Source of the DNA: Streptomyces sp. NRRL F-2580
GTDB taxonomy: Bacteria; Actinomycetota; Actinomycetes; Streptomycetales; Streptomycetaceae
Length of the DNA stretch: 64,000 nucleotides
Assembly: GCF_000720115.1 (NCBI RefSeq)
Contig: NZ_JOIR01000008.1
Span: 62,001-126,000, forward strand
Reading direction: 5' to 3'
The translations under genes were made by a program, and so were the position numbers. Under the pieces are notes generated by a model. It made no database searches. It saw only the letters and a program-made list of their open reading frames with translations, and was not told where the DNA came from. Shown here one piece after another: positions 52,767 through 61,195 of this stretch (the stretch's first letter is position 1; each line of letters opens with the position of its first letter).

Positions 52767-54173
52767 TCAGTGGGGGCGGCGGGCGGCAGCCGGGATGGCG
52801 TCGGCCAGGCGGTCCAGGACCGCTGCGGCCTGCTCGTCGGTCACGGTCAGCGGAGGGAGCAGGCGGACCACGGCGCCGTGGCGGCCACCGAGTTCGACGA
52901 TCAGGCCGCGGTCGAGGCACTCCTGGCGGACGGCCGCGGCGAGGGCCGGTGCGGCGGCCCCCGTCTCGGGATCGACGAGTTCGACGCCGATCATCAGGCC
53001 GCGGCCCCGGACGTCCCCCATGCAAGGGTGGTCGGCGGCCAGCCCGCGCAGGGCCGACAGCATCCGCTCGCCGAGGACGGCGGCGCGCTCGGCGAGGCGG
53101 TTCTCGCGTACGAAGGCGAGCGTGGCGGTTCCGGCGGCCATGGCGAGCTGGTTGCCGCGGAAGGTTCCGGCATGGGCCCCGGGGGCCCAGACGTCCAGGC
53201 CGGACCGGTACACGATCACCGCGAGCGGCAAACTGCCCCCGATCGCCTTGGACAGGACCATCACGTCGGGGACCACCCCGGCGTGGTCGACGCCCCAGAA
53301 TGCGCCGGTGCGGCCGACGCCCGTCTGCACCTCGTCGGCGATCAGCGGGATGCCCCTCGCGGCGGTGATCTCGCGCATCCGGCGCAGCCAGGCGTCCGGG
53401 GCCGGGATGACCCCGCCTTCGCCCTGGACCGGTTCGACGATCAGGCCGGCCGGGGCGGGCACGCCGCCCTTGGGGTCGTCCAGCAGGTTCTCCGTCCAGC
53501 GTGCGGCGAGTTCGGCACCCTCGGCGCCGCCGACTCCGAACGGGCAGCGGAAGTCCTGCGGGTACGGCAGCCGGGTCACCCGTACGTCCGGGGCGCCGCC
53601 CGAGGCGTCCAGCGCTCCTGCGGTCATGCCGTGGTAGGCCCCGGTGAAGGTGAGCAGCCCCGAGCGCCCTGTCGCGGTGCGCACCAGTTTGAGGGCGGCC
53701 TCCACGGCGTCCGTGCCGGCCGGCCCGCAGAACTGGATCCGCGCGTCGGCGGCCAGCGCCGGCGGCAGGTTCGTGAACAGCTCGGTGATGAAGGCGTCTT
53801 TGACCGGGGTCGCGAGGTCGAGGACGTGCAGCGGGGCCCCGGAGTCGAGGACGCCCCGGACGGCTTCGAGCACCACCGGATGGTTGTGTCCGAGCGCGAG
53901 GGTGCCGGCGCCGGAGAGGCAGTCGAGGTAGCGGCGGCCGTCCGCTCCCTCGATGGTCAGCCCGCGGGCGCGCACCGGGACGATGGGCAGGGAGCGCGCG
54001 TACGTCCGGGCGGCGGACTCCCGCTGTGCCTGCCTGCGCAGGATCCCGTCGGCGGCGACGGAGCCGCCGCGTTCGCCGCGCCCCTGCACCCGGCTGCCCT
54101 GTGGCGGCATTTGAGGCTCCTGCGGCGGGATCTGTGTCGCGGCCGCCGCCGCGGCCGGCTCGGTCAAAGCCAC
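52767..54173 (-). CDS. Diaminobutyrate-2-oxoglutarate aminotransferase-like
   Basis: A 468-residue class III PLP aminotransferase that would form L-2,4-diaminobutyrate from aspartate semialdehyde and glutamate. Seen: CLSGAGTLALGHNHP, FTGAYHGMTAG, EPVQGEGG, IADEVQTGVGRTG (PLP Asp) and VLSKAIGGSLP (Schiff-base Lys). The first 40 residues are Pro/Gln-rich. The GTG at 54173 has GGGAGG upstream at a slightly long 10-nt spacing; an ATG at 54110 is possible. It opens the siderophore operon. No decarboxylase gene follows, so the building block is probably diaminobutyrate itself. Confidence 0.85.
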   Translation of the reverse strand: MALTEPAAAAAATQIPPQEPQMPPQGSRVQGRGERGGSVAADGILRRQAQRESAARTYARSLPIVPVRARGLTIEGADGRRYLDCLSGAGTLALGHNHPVVLEAVRGVLDSGAPLHVLDLATPVKDAFITELFTNLPPALAADARIQFCGPAGTDAVEAALKLVRTATGRSGLLTFTGAYHGMTAGALDASGGAPDVRVTRLPYPQDFRCPFGVGGAEGAELAARWTENLLDDPKGGVPAPAGLIVEPVQGEGGVIPAPDAWLRRMREITAARGIPLIADEVQTGVGRTGAFWGVDHAGVVPDVMVLSKAIGGSLPLAVIVYRSGLDVWAPGAHAGTFRGNQLAMAAGTATLAFVRENRLAERAAVLGERMLSALRGLAADHPCMGDVRGRGLMIGVELVDPETGAAAPALAAAVRQECLDRGLIVELGGRHGAVVRLLPPLTVTDEQAAAVLDRLADAIPAAARRPH

Positions 54174-54295
54174 GAGTGTCGGTCCTCCCGCACTGAACGC
54201 TCTTCCGGATTGCGCCTCGAACACCAACGCTGCTCCCCCATCCCCCGTGCGTACCAACGACGGTGACGCCGACGGATCACGGGTGGCCCCAAGAT

Positions 54296-54310
54296 CCTTG
54301 CCGTGCAAGG
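54296..54310. promoter_or_regulatory. Short palindrome CCTTGC-cgt-GCAAGG upstream of the siderophore operon
   Basis: 6-bp perfect arms in the 240-nt region between the siderophore operon and the lipoprotein protease. No match to the iron box TTAGGTTAGGCTAACCTAA was found in this region by eye. Confidence 0.35.
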
Positions 54311-54413
54311 GGCGAGCGACAGGAACCACGGCCCCGGCCGGTGTCGTCCTGGGCGGCAGCGGCATAGTGGGGGCTGCACTCCACGCCTCGAAACCACCAG
54401 GGGGACGAACGAC

Positions 54414-55583
54414 ATGCGACCGAACCGACCGGTCACCGCGATCCTGTGCGCGGCCGCGCTCGCGCTGACCGCAGCTGCCTGCGGCCCCGGCGACGAGGAG
54501 GCCGGCGGCGACGCCAAGCCGACCGTGGCGGCGAGCCTCCCGGGCCCGGACGGGATCAAGATCCCGGACCAGCTCAAGGAGAAGCTCAAGGAGCGCGGTA
54601 TAGACCTGGAGAAGTGGAAGGGGGGTGAGTGGAAGAACTGGAAGAAGGAGGACTGGCTCCGCGAGGCGGGCGACTACATCAACCCGATCATCGAGGGCCT
54701 GTGGGACCCGGACCGCATGCGTGACGCCGAGCAGCCGCAGCGTCCGGCCGTCGACCCGGACGCGGGCAAGGACCAGGGCGTCACCGACCCCGCTCCCGCC
54801 CCGGTGGCGGCCAAGCCGGCGAACGCGCCCTACCACCAGAGCGTTCCGGAGTCCGGCAAGGTCTTCTTCGACGGCCCCGAGGGCTCGATGGTCTGCTCCG
54901 CGACCGTGGTCAAGGACCCGGGGCACCCCGGTAAGTCGAACATGGTCTGGACCGCGGGCCACTGCGTGCACGCGGGCAAGTCCGGCGGCTGGTACCGCAA
55001 TATCGCCTTCGTCCCGTCCTACAACAACGCGGGCAAGCCGTCGGCGCAGCTCAAGGGTGCGCCGCGCGAGCAGGTGGCCCCGTACGGCGTCTGGTGGAGC
55101 GACTGGGCGCAGACCTCGGACCAGTGGATCGCGACCGGTGGTCCGACCGGTGGCGCGGGTGCCCCGTACGACTTCGCGGTGCTGCACGTGACACCCGAGA
55201 AGGGCAGTGGCAAGTCCCTGGAAGAGGTCGTCGGTTCGGCGCTCCCGGTGGAGTTCGCCGCGCCGGCCGCGCCGAAGGTCGCGAGCATCACGGCGACGGG
55301 CTACCCGGCGGCGGCTCCGTTCGACGGCCAGAAGGCCTTCCAGTGCACGGACAAGCCGGGCCGACTGTCCCTGAACGCGACCGACCCGGCGATGTACCGC
55401 ATCGGCTGCACCATGACCGGCGGTTCCTCCGGTGGCGGCTGGGTCGCGGCGGGCGCCGACGGCAAGCCGGCGCTGGTGTCGAACACCTCGATCGGCCCGG
55501 CCAAGGCCGGCTGGCTGGCCGGACCCCGGCTGGGTCCGGAGGCGAAGGGCGTCTTCGAGGCCGTCAGCCGCAAGTTCAAGTAG
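54414..55583 (+). CDS. Trypsin-like serine peptidase lipoprotein
   Basis: A 389-residue exported protein. The lipoprotein signal peptide ends in LTAAACG, putting the lipidated Cys at about residue 23. A charged region rich in Lys and Trp (KLKERGIDLEKWK, then WKNWKKEDW) follows. A chymotrypsin-like fold starts near residue 145: VWTAGHCVH (His), PYDFAVLHV (Asp) and TGGSSGGGW (Ser). It is anchored outside the membrane. AGGGGGA lies eight bases before the ATG. It is divergent from the siderophore operon; a functional link is not evident. A 21-bp-stem terminator follows. Confidence 0.85.
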   Translation: MRPNRPVTAILCAAALALTAAACGPGDEEAGGDAKPTVAASLPGPDGIKIPDQLKEKLKERGIDLEKWKGGEWKNWKKEDWLREAGDYINPIIEGLWDPDRMRDAEQPQRPAVDPDAGKDQGVTDPAPAPVAAKPANAPYHQSVPESGKVFFDGPEGSMVCSATVVKDPGHPGKSNMVWTAGHCVHAGKSGGWYRNIAFVPSYNNAGKPSAQLKGAPREQVAPYGVWWSDWAQTSDQWIATGGPTGGAGAPYDFAVLHVTPEKGSGKSLEEVVGSALPVEFAAPAAPKVASITATGYPAAAPFDGQKAFQCTDKPGRLSLNATDPAMYRIGCTMTGGSSGGGWVAAGADGKPALVSNTSIGPAKAGWLAGPRLGPEAKGVFEAVSRKFK

Positions 55584-55593
55584 GTCAGGACCG

Positions 55594-55640
55594 GACGGGC
55601 GAGGGCCCCCTGCACACGGTGCAGGGGGCCCTCGCCCGTC
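55594..55640. terminator. Bidirectional terminator, 21-bp perfect stem
   Basis: Arms 55594-55614 and 55620-55640 around a 5-nt loop, between the converging protease and hflX genes. It is the longest perfect hairpin in the window. Confidence 0.85.
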
Positions 55641-55687
55641 AAGCCTTCAAACCGTCCGGTCGTTCAGCCGTCCGGCCGTCCGGCCGC

Positions 55688-57193
55688 TTACTGCTTCGCG
55701 AGCGCGTACGGCGCCAGGTCCGCCGCAAGCTCCTGGTGGACCCGCGCCTTGAGCAGGGTGCCGTCCGGGGTGTGCTCCTCGGAGATCACCTCGCCCTCGG
55801 CGTGTGCCTTGGCGACCAGCGAGCCGCGCGTGTACGGCACCATGGCCTCCACCTCGACCTCGGGCCGCGGCAGCTCGGAGTCGATGAGCGCGAGGAGCTC
55901 CTCGATGCCCATCCCCGTCCGCGCCGATACGGCGATCGAGTGCCGCTCGATCCGCAGCAACCGCTGCAGGACGAGCGGATCCGCGGCGTCCGCCTTGTTG
56001 ATCACCACGATCTCGGGCACGTTGACCGCGCCGACCTCGCGGATCACCTCGCGCACCGCCGCCAGCTGCTCCTCTGGCGCCGGGTGCGAGCCGTCCACGA
56101 TGTGCAGGATCAGGTCGGAGTCTCCGACCTCCTCCATCGTGGAGCGGAACGCCTCGACGAGGTGGTGCGGCAGGTGCCGGACGAAGCCGACCGTGTCGGC
56201 CAGGGTGTAGACCCGGCCGCTGGGCGTCTCGGCCCGGCGCACGGTCGGGTCGAGGGTGGCGAACAGTGCGTTCTCCACCAGGACGCCGGCGCCCGTGAGG
56301 CGGTTGAGCAGCGAGGACTTGCCCGCGTTGGTGTAGCCGGCGATGGCGACCGAGGGCACCTTGTTGCGGCGCCGTTCCTGCCGCTTGATGTCGCGGCCGG
56401 TCTTCATCTCCGCGATCTCCCGGCGCATCTTCGCCATCTTCTCGCGGATCCGTCGCCGGTCGGTCTCGATCTTGGTCTCACCGGGGCCTCGAGTGGCCAT
56501 GCCGCCACCGCCGCCGCCACCCATCTGCCGGGACAGCGAGGCACCCCAGCCGCGCAGTCGCGGCAGCATGTACTGCATCTGCGCGAGGGCGACCTGTGCC
56601 TTGCCCTCTCGGGACTTGGCGTGCTGGGCGAAGATGTCGAGGATGAGCGCGGTCCGGTCGACCACCTTCACCTTGACGACGTCTTCGAGGGCGATGAGCT
56701 GGCCGGGGCTGAGTTCGCCGTCGCAGACGACGGTGTCGGCGCCGCTCTCCATGACGATGTCACGCAGCTCGCGCGCCTTGCCGGAACCGATGAAGGTGGC
56801 CGGGTCCGGCTTGTCGCGGCGCTGGATCACACCGTCGAGTACGAGGGCACCCGCGGTCTCGGCGAGGGCGGCGAGCTCCGCGAGGGAGTTCTCCGCGTCG
56901 TTCACCGTGCCGGAGGTCCAGACACCGACGAGAACGACGCGCTCCAAGCGCAGCTGCCGGTACTCGACCTCGGTGACGTCTTCGAGCTCGGTGGAGAGGC
57001 CGGCCACACGGCGCAGGGCCGCGCGCTCGGAGCGTTCGAACTGCTCGCCGTCCCGGTCTCCGTCGATCTCGTGGCTCCAGGCGACGTCCTCTTCCATCAG
57101 GGCATCGGCCCGAAGGCTCTCGGTGAAGCTCTGCGGGTCCCGCACGTCCTGTGCGTCCCGCGCGTCCTGGGAAGGGGAAGAAGAGGAGGTCAT
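55688..57193 (-). CDS. hflX: Ribosome-splitting GTPase HflX
   Basis: A 501-residue GTPase that rescues stalled ribosomes by splitting subunits. The N-terminal HflX domain has FIGSGKARELRD, DGELSPGQ and the glycine-rich loop QMGGGGGGG near residue 230 followed by TRGPGETKIETDRRRI. The G domain has GYTNAGKSSLLNRL, DTVGFVRHLPHHLVEAF and NKAD. The first 60 residues are an acidic extension. The ATG follows AAGGATCC. An inverted repeat lies 30 nt upstream. Confidence 0.94.
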   Translation of the reverse strand: MTSSSSPSQDARDAQDVRDPQSFTESLRADALMEEDVAWSHEIDGDRDGEQFERSERAALRRVAGLSTELEDVTEVEYRQLRLERVVLVGVWTSGTVNDAENSLAELAALAETAGALVLDGVIQRRDKPDPATFIGSGKARELRDIVMESGADTVVCDGELSPGQLIALEDVVKVKVVDRTALILDIFAQHAKSREGKAQVALAQMQYMLPRLRGWGASLSRQMGGGGGGGMATRGPGETKIETDRRRIREKMAKMRREIAEMKTGRDIKRQERRRNKVPSVAIAGYTNAGKSSLLNRLTGAGVLVENALFATLDPTVRRAETPSGRVYTLADTVGFVRHLPHHLVEAFRSTMEEVGDSDLILHIVDGSHPAPEEQLAAVREVIREVGAVNVPEIVVINKADAADPLVLQRLLRIERHSIAVSARTGMGIEELLALIDSELPRPEVEVEAMVPYTRGSLVAKAHAEGEVISEEHTPDGTLLKARVHQELAADLAPYALAKQ

Positions 57194-57221
57194 TGGATCC
57201 TTACGTCGATTCGAATAGCGC

Positions 57222-57264
57222 TGACACGTTAACGGGCACGCTAACTGTCACGTCCAACGTGTCA
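57222..57264. promoter_or_regulatory. Inverted repeat upstream of hflX
   Basis: TGACACGTT (57222-57230) and AACGTGTCA (57256-57264), 9-bp perfect arms with 25 nt between, containing further partial copies of ACGTT/GTCA. It covers the likely hflX promoter (minus-strand TTGGAC then TTAACG). Confidence 0.45.
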
Positions 57265-57332
57265 CACCGCCCGGGGATTCCCCGAACGGCCTCGTCGATG
57301 GTGACATGCCCGTTCCTCGGCGGTCACACGCT

Positions 57333-58844
57333 TTATTTGGCGGACGCGCCTGACGTGCCGGACGTGCCGGCCTTGCCGGACGCGCCGGGCTTGCCGGGCT
57401 TGCGGGACGCGGCCGGGGTGCTCCACTCGGGGTGCCCGGGCATCGCCGGGGTGGTCTTGCCGTAGAGCCACGGCTCCAGGAAGGCCCCGAGGTCCCGGCC
57501 GGCCTCCTGCGAGGCCAGCCGTACGAAGTCCGCCGTGCCCGCGACGCCGTCCCGGTACTGCGAAACCCAGCGCCGCTCCAGCCGCTCGAAGGCCTCCGTG
57601 CCGATCTCCTGCCGCAGCGCGTAGAGGATCAGCGCCGCGCCGTCGTAGACCACCGGCCGGAAGAGCCCGATCTTCTCGCCGGGCGGGGCGGGCTTCGGGG
57701 CGGCCGGCGGGCCGCCCGCCGCGCGCCACTGGTCGGAGCGCTGGTACGCCTCGCGCATGCGCCGCTCCAGGGAGTACTTGCCGAGCCCGTCGGCGTACAG
57801 GGCCTCGTACCAGGTGGCGTGTCCCTCGTTGAGCCACAGGTCGGACCAGACCCGCGGCGTGACGCTGTCGCCGAACCACTGGTGGGCGAGCTCGTGGACC
57901 ATCACGGACTCGACGTACCACTCGGGGTAGCCCTCGCCGGCGAAGAGGCTGTTCTCGAAGAGCGAGAGGGTCTGTGTCTCCAGCTCGAAGCCTGTCGTCG
58001 CCCGCGCGATCAGGACCCCGTAGTTCTCGAAGGGGTAGCGGCCGACGCGCTCCTCCATCCACGCGATGTGCCCCGCGGTCTTCTGCAGCCAGGGGGCCAG
58101 CCGCTCCCGGTCCGCCTCGGGAACCACGTCGCGCAGCGGCAGCCCGTGCGGGCCGGTGCCGTGCACGACGGCGGACTTGCCGACCGAGACCTGGGCCAGT
58201 TCGGTGGCCATGGGGTGCCTGGTGCGGTACGTCCACGTCGTCGAGGGGCCGAAGCGCAGGGTGGGGACCACGGGCACCCCGTTGGCGACGGCCGTGAGCC
58301 CGGCCGGGGCGGTGATCCGGAAGGTGAAGAACGCCTTGTCGGCGGGGTGGTCGTTGCAGGGGAAGACGCGGTGGGCGGCGTCCGCCTGGTTGGCCATGGC
58401 CAGGCCGTCCTCGGTGGGCACCCAGCCGCCGTCGCCGCGTCCGCGCGGGTCACTGGTGTGCCGGACGGTGATGTGCAGCGGCGCCTGGTCCACCACCGCC
58501 CGCGCGGGGGTCAGTACGAGGTCCTCCCCCACGGTCTCGAACCGGGCCGGCTCCCCGTTGACCTCGGCGGACGCCACTTTTCCGTGGGTGAAGTCCAGGT
58601 TGATGCGCTCCAGCGGCTCCAGCGCGCGGGCTTCGATGACGGTGACCGCGTCGAGCGGGCTCCGGTTGTCCTTGTACGCGAAGGACAGGTCGTACGAGAG
58701 CACGTCGTACCCGGGGTTCCCGAGCTCCGGGAACAGCGCGTCGCCGATGCCCAGCGGCTTCGGCGGGGGCAGTACGGCGGCGACGAGGGTCAGGGAGGCC
58801 GCGGCGAGCAGGGCGGCGCGCAGGCGGGGGGAGGAGAGCTGCAT
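57333..58844 (-). CDS. M1-family metallopeptidase (aminopeptidase), exported
   Basis: A 503-residue zinc peptidase. The N-terminal hydrophobic signal (RAALLAAASLTLVAAV) is followed by a beta-rich domain with VLSYDLSFAYKDNRSPLDAV. Zinc ligands: VHELAHQWFGDS and, 18 residues after the second His, NEGHATW. The GxMEN substrate motif of classical M1 enzymes is not seen; ETQTLSLFE occupies that place. The C-terminal ERAP domain is absent, and the tail ends in Gly/Ser/Lys-rich repeats. The ATG at 58844 was taken because the upstream frame (GTG 58901) is not signal-like; the site has a poorly spaced ribosome-binding sequence. Confidence 0.85.
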   Translation of the reverse strand: MQLSSPRLRAALLAAASLTLVAAVLPPPKPLGIGDALFPELGNPGYDVLSYDLSFAYKDNRSPLDAVTVIEARALEPLERINLDFTHGKVASAEVNGEPARFETVGEDLVLTPARAVVDQAPLHITVRHTSDPRGRGDGGWVPTEDGLAMANQADAAHRVFPCNDHPADKAFFTFRITAPAGLTAVANGVPVVPTLRFGPSTTWTYRTRHPMATELAQVSVGKSAVVHGTGPHGLPLRDVVPEADRERLAPWLQKTAGHIAWMEERVGRYPFENYGVLIARATTGFELETQTLSLFENSLFAGEGYPEWYVESVMVHELAHQWFGDSVTPRVWSDLWLNEGHATWYEALYADGLGKYSLERRMREAYQRSDQWRAAGGPPAAPKPAPPGEKIGLFRPVVYDGAALILYALRQEIGTEAFERLERRWVSQYRDGVAGTADFVRLASQEAGRDLGAFLEPWLYGKTTPAMPGHPEWSTPAASRKPGKPGASGKAGTSGTSGASAK

Positions 58845-58920
58845 CCACCACCGCTTACCAGTGACCGCCCCACGGCCGTGTACGGCGCGCGACGGATCCA
58901 CCCGAACGGGGACGTCCGCG

Positions 58921-58983
58921 GCCGTCCCGGCCTACACCCGTGCCGTCCCGGCCTACGCCCGTGCCGTCCCGGCCTACGCCCGG
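58921..58983. repeat. Three 21-bp tandem repeats at the rshA 3' end
   Basis: Units 58921-58941, 58942-58962 and 58963-58983 differ at one or two bases. The last unit contains the rshA stop codon (58974-58976). Confidence 0.85.
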
Positions 58984-61055
58984 CTGACGTCGTACACGCC
59001 CGGCACGTCCCGCATCGCACGCATCAGCGCGGGCAGGCCGGTCGCGTCCGGCAGCTGGAGGGTGTAGCTGTGCCGGACCCGCTGCTCGACCGGGGGTTCC
59101 ACGGTCGCGGAGACGACCTCGACCCCCTCACGGGCGATGGCCTCGGTGAGGTCGGCCAGCAGGTGCGGGCGCCCGAACGATTCAGCGAGCAGGGTGACCC
59201 GGCAGTCGGCCGTGGCCCGCCAGTGCACGGCGACGGAGGTGCGCCCCACGGCGCGCATCTGCGCCACCGCCGCGCAGTGGATGCGGTGCACGGTGACGGC
59301 CCCGCCGCGGACCAGGAAACCGGCGACGGCGTCGGGCGGCACCGGGGTGCAGCATCCCGCCAGCCGCACGGTGGCGTCCGGCAGGTCGGCGACGGCGTTG
59401 CCCCCGCCGCCCCGGGCGCCGACCACCGACAGCGGCGCCCGCGCGGCCGAGGTGGTGGACATCGCCCGGTCGGGATGGGATTCGAGCCAGCTGCTGATGG
59501 CGATCCGGGCGGCCGGGGTCCGCGCGTGGTCCAGCCATTCGGCGGCCGGGCCCGAGGAGGCGTCCTGCGCGAGCAGCAGCTGCACGGTGTCCCCGTCGGA
59601 CAGCGGGGAGGACAGGGAGGCGAGGCGCCCGTTCACGCGGGCGCCGATACAGCCGTGGGCCGCCTCGCCGTGCTGGGCGTAGGCGGCGTCGATACAGCTG
59701 GCCCCGGCCGGCAGGCCCAGCGTGCCCCCGTCGGCCCGGAAGACGGTGATCTCCCGGTCCTGGGCCAGCTCCGCGCGCAGCACGCTCCAGAAGGTGTCGG
59801 GGTCGGGTGCGGACTGCTGCCAGTCGAGCAGGCGGGACAGCCAGCCGGGCCGCGTGGGGTCCGCGCGCTCCTCGTCGGGGTCGGCGGCGGCGTCGGGCGT
59901 CGCGGTGGCGTACGGGTTGCCGAGGGCCACCACGCCGGCCTCGGCGACGCGGTGCATCTGCCGGGTCCGCACGATGACCTCGGCCACGTAGCCCTCGGGC
60001 GTGGCGACGGCGGTGTGCAGCGACTGGTAGAGGTTGAACTTCGGGGTGGCGATGAAGTCCTTGAACTCCGAGACGACCGGGGTGAAGCAGGTGTGCAGCT
60101 CGCCCAGGACCGCGTAGCAGTCGGCGTTCTCGCCGACGAGGACGAGGATGCGGCCGAAGTCGGAGCCGCGCAGCTCGCCGCGCGTCCGGGCGATCCGGTG
60201 CACCGAGACGAAGTGTCGTGGCCTGACCTGTACCTCGGCGGCGATGCCGGCGTCGCGCAGGACGGCGCGTACGGAGTCGGCGATGCCGGGCAGCGGGTCG
60301 CGTTCCCCGGCATGGGCCGCGATGAGCGCGCGGGTGCTCTCGTACTCCTCGGGGTGCAGGATCGCGAAGACGAGGTCTTCCAGCTCGGTCTTCAGGGCCT
60401 GGACGCCGAGCCGTTCGGCGAGCGGGATGAGGACGTCGCGGGTGACCTTGGCGATGCGGGCCTGTTTCTCGGGGCGCATCACGCCGAGGGTGCGCATGTT
60501 GTGCAGCCGGTCGGCGAGTTTGATGGACATGACGCGGACGTCGTTGCCGGTGGCGACGAGCATCTTGCGGAAGGTCTCGGGCTCGGCGGCGGCGCCGTAG
60601 TCGATCTTCTCGACCTTGGTGACGCCGTCGACGATGAAGCAGACCTCGTCGCCGAACTCCGCGCGGACCTGATCGAGGGTCACCTCGGTGTCCTCGACGG
60701 TGTCGTGGAGCAGAGAGGCCGTCAGAGTGGTGGTCTCGGCGCCGAGTTCGGCGAGGATCAGGGTGACGGCGAGCGGATGTGTGATGTACGGCTCACCACT
60801 TTTTCGCATCTGACCGCGGTGCGAGGTCTCCGCGAGGAGATACGCGCGGCGCAGAATGGACAAATCGGCGTCCGGGTGGTGGGCGCGATGTGCCTCGGCG
60901 ACGTGGCCGATCGCGTCCGGGAGCCGGTCCCGGGACGTCGGCCCGAGCAGGGCCGCGCGCCCGAGCCGGCGCAGATCGAGCCTGGTCCGGCCCCGTCTGC
61001 GGAGCTCAGGGCGCGCTTCGGGGTGTGCTTCGGGGTTCGTGGCCTCTGCACTCAT
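58974..61055 (-). CDS. rshA: RelA/SpoT-homologue RshA, likely hydrolase-dominated
   Basis: A 693-residue RSH protein. The hydrolase HD domain (residues 75-190) is intact: SHRGQMRKSGEPYITHPL, LLHDTVEDT and IKLADRLHNMRT. In the synthetase (about 275-370) key residues differ from RelA: the Asp of the DLIAIR strand is replaced (GRILVLV, Gly near 301), the G-loop NGYQS is NLYQS, and one of the RxKxxxS lysines is Arg. TGS-like and ACT regions follow (C-terminal SYTLQLPDATG). Hydrolase should work; synthetase activity is doubtful. The ATG at 61055 has GGAGGTG upstream. It matches the S. coelicolor rshA position. Confidence 0.88.
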   Translation of the reverse strand: MSAEATNPEAHPEARPELRRRGRTRLDLRRLGRAALLGPTSRDRLPDAIGHVAEAHRAHHPDADLSILRRAYLLAETSHRGQMRKSGEPYITHPLAVTLILAELGAETTTLTASLLHDTVEDTEVTLDQVRAEFGDEVCFIVDGVTKVEKIDYGAAAEPETFRKMLVATGNDVRVMSIKLADRLHNMRTLGVMRPEKQARIAKVTRDVLIPLAERLGVQALKTELEDLVFAILHPEEYESTRALIAAHAGERDPLPGIADSVRAVLRDAGIAAEVQVRPRHFVSVHRIARTRGELRGSDFGRILVLVGENADCYAVLGELHTCFTPVVSEFKDFIATPKFNLYQSLHTAVATPEGYVAEVIVRTRQMHRVAEAGVVALGNPYATATPDAAADPDEERADPTRPGWLSRLLDWQQSAPDPDTFWSVLRAELAQDREITVFRADGGTLGLPAGASCIDAAYAQHGEAAHGCIGARVNGRLASLSSPLSDGDTVQLLLAQDASSGPAAEWLDHARTPAARIAISSWLESHPDRAMSTTSAARAPLSVVGARGGGGNAVADLPDATVRLAGCCTPVPPDAVAGFLVRGGAVTVHRIHCAAVAQMRAVGRTSVAVHWRATADCRVTLLAESFGRPHLLADLTEAIAREGVEVVSATVEPPVEQRVRHSYTLQLPDATGLPALMRAMRDVPGVYDVSRA

Positions 61056-61195
61056 GGGCACCTCCGGCGGCTTCGACCGGCGGTGGCGGGCATGGGGTGA
61101 GCCCTCAGGGCCGGTGCCTGATGTTACCGACCCCACCACGTGGCGCAGTCCACCTCTCGCTCAGCGTGAAACGGATCACCCATTAGAGGGAAGCT

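Noticed and set aside
57432..61100. A 1222-codon open frame on the plus strand
   Set aside because: Shadow of the M1 peptidase and rshA genes, with biased composition and no recognisable motif.
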